Positions 6,813 to 9,735 of a stretch of 9,735 nt of DNA are shown here, in pieces (the stretch's first letter is position 1; each line of letters begins with the position of its first letter). The stretch lies in contig JAKACS010000072.1 in the NCBI GenBank assembly GCA_021821235.1, positions 1-9,735 of the forward strand, read 5' to 3'. The translations under genes and the position numbers were made by a program. The notes beneath the pieces are model-generated. The model searched no databases. It was not told where the DNA came from and was given only the letters and a program-made list of their open reading frames with translations. This stretch comes from Bacillota bacterium (lineage in GTDB: Bacteria; Bacillota; Bacilli; Bacillales_B; DSM-18226).

Positions 6813-6956
6813 CTTCCTTCTCCCATCCAGACTTTAACTGTCGGCTCTGGAGTTTCACCAGATCCACCGTTTAACCAATTGGCTAACCGGGTCACGGACT
6901 AAGAAGCTTATGCCTCATCACCGCCGGTTCGGAATTTCACCTGACCCCGAAGGAAA
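6813..6956 (-). promoter_or_regulatory. FMN riboswitch (RFN element)
   Basis: The minus strand shows the conserved RFN blocks in order: CTTCGGGG-CAGG (from about 6953), GTGAAATTCCGAACCGGCGG, AGTCCGTGACCCG, GGTGGATCTGGTGAAACTCC, GAGCCGACAGT and GTCTGGATGGGAGAAGG (to about 6816). Closing helix P1 is visible: TTTCCTTC (6956-6949) pairs with GAAGGAAG (6820-6813). With the terminator before ribD this is a transcription-attenuating off-switch for riboflavin synthesis. Confidence 0.97.
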
Positions 6957-7002
6957 CTATATCACTCACTGATACAGTCAAGATTATTTACTTGTTGGTT
7001 TC

Positions 7003-7031
7003 ATCTTACAGCAGAACGATTGCGGATGCAA
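7003..7031 (-). promoter_or_regulatory. Promoter of the rib operon (sigma-A type)
   Basis: TTGCAT (7031-7026), 17 bases of spacing, then TAAGAT (7008-7003) on the minus strand. Initiation near 6996 would place the whole FMN aptamer in the transcript with about 40 bases of leader. The site lies just after the stop codon of the muramidase gene, which has no obvious terminator of its own. Confidence 0.65.
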
Positions 7032-7042
7032 ATAGAAAATCT

Positions 7043-8341
7043 TTATTTGACCCGCAATTTTTGGCCAACATAGATCGTATATTTGGTATTTAGATGATTC
7101 CAAACTTTGATTTGTGCAAGCGATGAACGGTATTGAAGCACTAATTCAGAAACGGTATCCCCCCGGCGAACGAGGTGATAAACAGGCGTTGACGCTGTCT
7201 GGTAAGCCGTTGTTCGGGAAGGAATTGTTAGCACTTGCCCGGCGCGGATTAAGTTTTTGTTGCGAATATTATTGACGGATGCTAATGAATTGATGGAAAC
7301 GCCAAACTTCCCTGCCAGGCCGCTTAATGTATCGCCCCACTTGATCCGGTATGTTGCCGAGGCAGCTGCGGTAGGCTGTGACAACGGTTTAAGCTGGCTG
7401 TTTTCAAAATTAACTTGAGCCGGTTTCATACCGGTTTTTAGCTTTGATAACAATGCAAGGTTTTGTGCAGATGTTCCTGAATAGTTGGGGATCCCGTAAT
7501 CTTCTGCAAGGATGGCACGGTTGCTGAAGGAAGCATTCATCCCTTTTGTTTTCATATAATCGACGATCGAAATCGTTTCAATTTTCTTTACAACGACAGA
7601 AGAAGATCGAACCTGGTTTGTATACTTGCCTGCATAATCTTCTGATACATCGAAATTCCCATATGATGCCAAACCGTTAAAGCGATAATCCGAGGCCCAT
7701 TGCCATGCCCCCACACCATTAGAAAAAACAGCGGTTGGCTTGCCTTTTTGCGGATTACTTGGATAGGAAGCGAGCCATGGTTTGTCAACTAACAGCGATT
7801 TCGGCAGCAAGCGGTTATTGTAAAAATTAGATCCGCTGTACAAATCAATTTTTGTGTAGCCCTGCCTCCTCATTTCCTGAATAAATGTATTGGTGTACTC
7901 GGTTAGTTTGGCAGGATTGTTTGACAGATTCACCGCTTCAACATCGACAACCACATAACCGTCTTTGTTTTTGTCAAAGCCGACGAGATTTAATTTTTTA
8001 TCAAACCACTGGGCTTCTGCTTTGGCAATTTCATTGCTTGTAAATCTAGCATAATGGTAGGCATGTACAATCATTCCCGCTTGTTTTGCATTGGCGATGT
8101 TAACAGAAGCGGCCGGGTCGACAAAGTAGCGATCCTCACTTACTTTGATGACAACGCCATTTACACCGCTCTCCTTAAGAGTTTGATAGAATGCAAGCGG
8201 CAATCCCGTTTCATTATTATGGTGGGAAACATCGATAAAATCAACATTTGGCTCACTGGCAAAGGCGGGGAACCCAGACGATAAAATAAGCATAGTCGAG
8301 ATTACTAGAAAACTAACAAGCTTCCATATTTTCTCCAACAT
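7043..8341 (-). CDS. Secreted GH25 muramidase (lysozyme) with two LysM domains
   Basis: 432 aa from the ATG at 8341, with AAAGGGAG 6 bases upstream. Residues 1-28 are a signal peptide ending PAFA. The glycoside hydrolase family 25 domain (about 33-245) opens FIDVSHHN and carries the catalytic DxE pair Asp133/Glu135 in VVVDVEAV, with later GAWQWASDYRF and NFDVSEDY segments. These enzymes cleave the MurNAc-GlcNAc bond of peptidoglycan. A module at about 254-304 (YMKTKGMNASFSNRA, NYSGTSAQN) resembles short repeats seen in other Bacillus wall hydrolases and phage lysins. Two LysM domains follow at about 330-376 (YRIKWGDTLSGLAGKFG) and 387-432 (YHLVRRGDTVSELVLQY). There are no phage genes nearby, so it is probably a host autolysin. 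It is monocistronic, flanked upstream by a terminator and downstream by the rib promoter. A sporulation-type promoter may drive it. Confidence 0.93.
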   Translation of the reverse strand: MLEKIWKLVSFLVISTMLILSSGFPAFASEPNVDFIDVSHHNNETGLPLAFYQTLKESGVNGVVIKVSEDRYFVDPAASVNIANAKQAGMIVHAYHYARFTSNEIAKAEAQWFDKKLNLVGFDKNKDGYVVVDVEAVNLSNNPAKLTEYTNTFIQEMRRQGYTKIDLYSGSNFYNNRLLPKSLLVDKPWLASYPSNPQKGKPTAVFSNGVGAWQWASDYRFNGLASYGNFDVSEDYAGKYTNQVRSSSVVVKKIETISIVDYMKTKGMNASFSNRAILAEDYGIPNYSGTSAQNLALLSKLKTGMKPAQVNFENSQLKPLSQPTAAASATYRIKWGDTLSGLAGKFGVSINSLASVNNIRNKNLIRAGQVLTIPSRTTAYQTASTPVYHLVRRGDTVSELVLQYRSSLAQIKVWNHLNTKYTIYVGQKLRVK

Positions 8342-8367
8342 TTTCCACTCCCTTTAGCGAAAATCGT

Positions 8368-8398
8368 GGATTAGCCCGGTAGATAATCAAGCTAATCC
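8368..8398. repeat. Inverted repeat in the leader of the muramidase gene
   Basis: ggattagc (8368-8375) and gctaatcc (8391-8398) form a perfect 8-base inverted repeat around a 15-base centre, between the putative promoter and the ribosome binding site. No T-run follows on the minus strand, so it is not a terminator. It could be an mRNA 5' stem-loop or an operator. Confidence 0.7.
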
Positions 8399-8419
8399 GT
8401 TCTCTAAGACGCGTTACAA

Positions 8420-8447
8420 TAGAATATGCTTCTTGGAAAGAACGAGT
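8420..8447 (-). promoter_or_regulatory. Possible sigma-K-like promoter of the muramidase gene
   Basis: The minus strand has CATATTCTA (8428-8420), fitting the CATAnnnTA pattern of mother-cell sigma factor K, with AC at 8447-8446 after 17 bases of spacing. No good sigma-A hexamer pair was seen in this 170-base intergenic region. The motif is short and chance matches are common in AT-rich DNA. Confidence 0.35.
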
Positions 8448-8490
8448 GAAATAATTGGACAGTGTTAATATCTTCCTTTTAAAAAAAGGC

Positions 8491-8519
8491 AAAAAAAAGA
8501 ACTAACCGAAATTAGTTCT
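8491..8519 (-). terminator. Rho-independent terminator overlapping the stop of the effector-binding gene
   Basis: AGAACTAA (8519-8512) pairs with TTAGTTCT (8505-8498) around a 6-base loop, followed by a T run (8498-8491). The left arm includes the last sense codons and the TAA stop itself, so termination is placed immediately after the coding region. Confidence 0.88.
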
Positions 8520-8991
8520 CTTCTCTGTACCGTTTGACTGGCAAGTAAATATCAAATTGAATGGTTTCATCCCTTTGATGAATGTTTCTCTTTCCCAAGG
8601 TGTATATTTCAAGGCTTAATGCATGATGGTCTTGCTCATATCCATACTCCTCCATCCATTTGAACATTTGTATGTATGTTTTCTCGACTTCCTCCGGCAA
8701 TCCACGATGGGTACCGAATACGTAACTTTTTTTTGGAACGGTGAAGCCTACCATTCCTTCAGGTACATCTATAATTTTCTCAACCGGAATCGTTACATAA
8801 TAAGTAAGTTCCGTTTCCCGACAATGGAATGGGTTAATCAAGACTTGTTCCCCTGTAGGGTAAAGTACCTCGTCAGCTCTAAATTCCATCTCGGTAAATA
8901 GCTGAGAAAGCTTTCCCAGTTCAGAATATGTACCGTTCCAGGCAATGCCTACAACTTGAAATGCTTCTTTCTCGATTACACGAATCTCCAA
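8512..8991 (-). CDS. Stand-alone AraC-effector/GyrI-like ligand-binding domain protein
   Basis: 159 aa from a TTG at 8991, chosen because AGGGGGG lies 6 bases upstream and MEIRVIEKEAFQVVGIAWNG is the usual opening of this family. An ATG at 9015 lacks a ribosome binding site. The whole protein is one effector-binding domain: an N-terminal strand with EAFQVVG, a central YYVTIPVEK followed by VPEGMVGFTVPKKSYVFGTHRG (78-100 region), a helix with the IQMFKWMEEYGYEQ pattern, and a C-terminal FDIYLPVK strand. There is no DNA-binding region. Such domains bind small hydrophobic or cationic molecules in MerR/AraC-type regulators. Alone they may sequester drugs, or inhibit gyrase as SbmC/GyrI does. The ligand cannot be told from the sequence. 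It follows the membrane-protein gene by 79 bases and ends at its own terminator. Confidence 0.82.
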   Translation of the reverse strand: MEIRVIEKEAFQVVGIAWNGTYSELGKLSQLFTEMEFRADEVLYPTGEQVLINPFHCRETELTYYVTIPVEKIIDVPEGMVGFTVPKKSYVFGTHRGLPEEVEKTYIQMFKWMEEYGYEQDHHALSLEIYTLGKRNIHQRDETIQFDIYLPVKRYREEN

Positions 8992-9070
8992 CTTGATCCC
9001 CCCTACCCACATCATATTACATTCACCATGTTTTTATCCCTATCAGCGCTTGCAAATTTTTCAGAAAAAA

Positions 9071-9592
9071 TTATTTTAAAATACTTGAGGGTACTTCAAA
9101 CACTTTCCATAAGAAAACCGTAAATGCCGCTGATAAAAACCATGCCAATGGAGGATTTTTGTAATGGATCGATAAAATTGAAAACATAACAAACGTAAAA
9201 AGTGCGGACCATGCGATATTCCAACCATGTTTGTGAACAATTCCACCCGTCATTAAATCGATCAGTTCGTTGACAAGATACAGAAGTGTCCAACCTAAAA
9301 TGTAAAAGAAGCGTTTTCCTCGGATCTCGGGTAAATGGCCAAGAAAGATTAACATCGTTAACGGATATTTGATGAACATAACTAAAAGGGAAAGATGCGT
9401 GTGCTTTGCCCAGCTGGCGTCACTGCCAATCGGCTTGTACTCCCACATGCTGTAGCGAAAAAATAAAAATTGGTACAGTAAATCTCCAACCATGAAGAAA
9501 AGAATTGTTGGATAATATTGCTTCCAATTTTTCCAATCCGCCCATTTAAGTGCAATCGCGATATAGAATGCTGCATACAAAAGGTTTGCCAC
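9071..9592 (-). CDS. Multi-spanning membrane protein of unknown function, CBO0543-like
   Basis: 173 aa from a GTG at 9592, preceded by AAGGGGGGGGAG. An ATG at 9610 would place this purine tract inside the coding region. The protein is mostly hydrophobic with about six membrane segments: near residues 2-16 (LLYAAFYIAIAL), 27-46 (PTILFFMVGDLLYQFLFF), 66-88, 94-114 (FYILGWTLLYLVNELIDLM), 125-145 and 147-166. The WADWKNWKQYYPTILFF...GDLLY pattern after the first helix, and a conserved NELID in the fourth, are what I associate with the CBO0543 family of Bacillus and Clostridium, whose function is unknown. No catalytic or transport motif is evident. It has its own probable promoter upstream and no clear terminator before the next gene. 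Confidence 0.8.
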   Translation of the reverse strand: MANLLYAAFYIAIALKWADWKNWKQYYPTILFFMVGDLLYQFLFFRYSMWEYKPIGSDASWAKHTHLSLLVMFIKYPLTMLIFLGHLPEIRGKRFFYILGWTLLYLVNELIDLMTGGIVHKHGWNIAWSALFTFVMFSILSIHYKNPPLAWFLSAAFTVFLWKVFEVPSSILK

Positions 9593-9646
9593 AGCTCCCC
9601 CCCCTTCCAATCATGGTATAACCAGTATTTTCCTATTAATGGGTAA

Positions 9647-9655
9647 TTTATAACA
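9647..9655 (-). promoter_or_regulatory. Possible extended -10 promoter for the CBO0543-like gene
   Basis: TG-T-TATAAA on the minus strand (9655-9647) lies about 55 bases before the GTG start in an AT-rich intergenic stretch. There is no recognisable -35 element. The remaining sequence to the right edge (9611-9735) shows no gene. Confidence 0.25.
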
Positions 9656-9735
9656 TTATTTTTAAATAATTTATCTCCACTTTGTAAAATTCTTCGGCAT
9701 TCAAATTTTCTATCCGTTCATTAAATATTCTGTTA

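Noticed and set aside
6956..6981. Alternative rib promoter TTGACT ... TATAGT
   Set aside because: The spacing is only 14 bases, and transcription would start inside helix P1 of the FMN aptamer, destroying it. TTGCAT-N17-TAAGAT at 7031-7003 fits better.
7043..8341. Muramidase as a prophage endolysin remnant
   Set aside because: It has a signal peptide and LysM domains, and there is no holin, tail, integrase or attachment site around it. A host autolysin is the simpler reading.
9061..9100. Possible terminator after the CBO0543-like gene (AATTTTT..AAAAATT)
   Set aside because: The stem is entirely A-T and no T-run follows it, so it is unlikely to terminate transcription.
7588..9576. Short frames inside or opposite the muramidase, effector-binding and CBO0543-like genes (7588-7788, 8054-8284, 8623-8901, 9096-9293, 9382-9576)
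   Set aside because: Each is covered by a longer gene with clear family features and has no start signal of its own.

Overview
The window looks like chromosomal DNA from a member of the Bacillaceae (Bacillus or a close relative). The reasons are a moderately low GC content, strong AAGGAGG-type ribosome binding sites, frequent TTG and GTG starts, a B. subtilis-type ribD-ribE-ribBA-ribH operon behind an FMN riboswitch, an LPDTA wall-sorting signal and a CBO0543-type membrane protein. Every convincing gene lies on the minus strand, so the window reads biologically from its right end to its left end.

Reading in that direction: (1) 9592-9071 encodes a small multi-spanning membrane protein of unknown function (CBO0543-like). 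(2) 8991-8512 encodes a stand-alone AraC-effector/GyrI-like ligand-binding protein with its own terminator. (3) 8341-7043 encodes a secreted GH25 muramidase with two LysM wall-binding domains. Its leader carries an inverted repeat and a possible sporulation (sigma-K-like) promoter. (4) A promoter at 7031-7003, an FMN riboswitch at 6956-6813 and an attenuator terminator at about 6746-6705 precede ribD, ribE, ribBA and ribH (6676-3203). These four encode all the dedicated riboflavin enzymes of the B. subtilis-type operon, and the operon closes with a strong terminator at 3195-3162. (5) A cobalamin riboswitch at about 3094-2929, with a visible antiterminator/terminator switch, controls a second operon (2787 to beyond position 1). 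It encodes a 602-aa wall-anchored surface protein, a 249-aa lipoprotein and the first 65 codons of an ECF-transporter T component.

The most interesting region is (5). The 602-aa protein joins two DUF4430 (transcobalamin-like beta) domains to an alpha/alpha-toroid domain with QxxDGGW/F motifs. The lipoprotein carries one DUF4430 domain on a long flexible tether. The two fold classes of human intrinsic factor and transcobalamin are an alpha6/alpha6 barrel plus a beta domain. Finding both in one surface protein, behind a B12 riboswitch and beside ECF transporter machinery, suggests a Gram-positive corrinoid capture and relay system: wall receptor, then lipoprotein, then ECF importer. The domain architecture and the riboswitch are seen in the sequence. 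The cobalamin ligand and the relay are inference.
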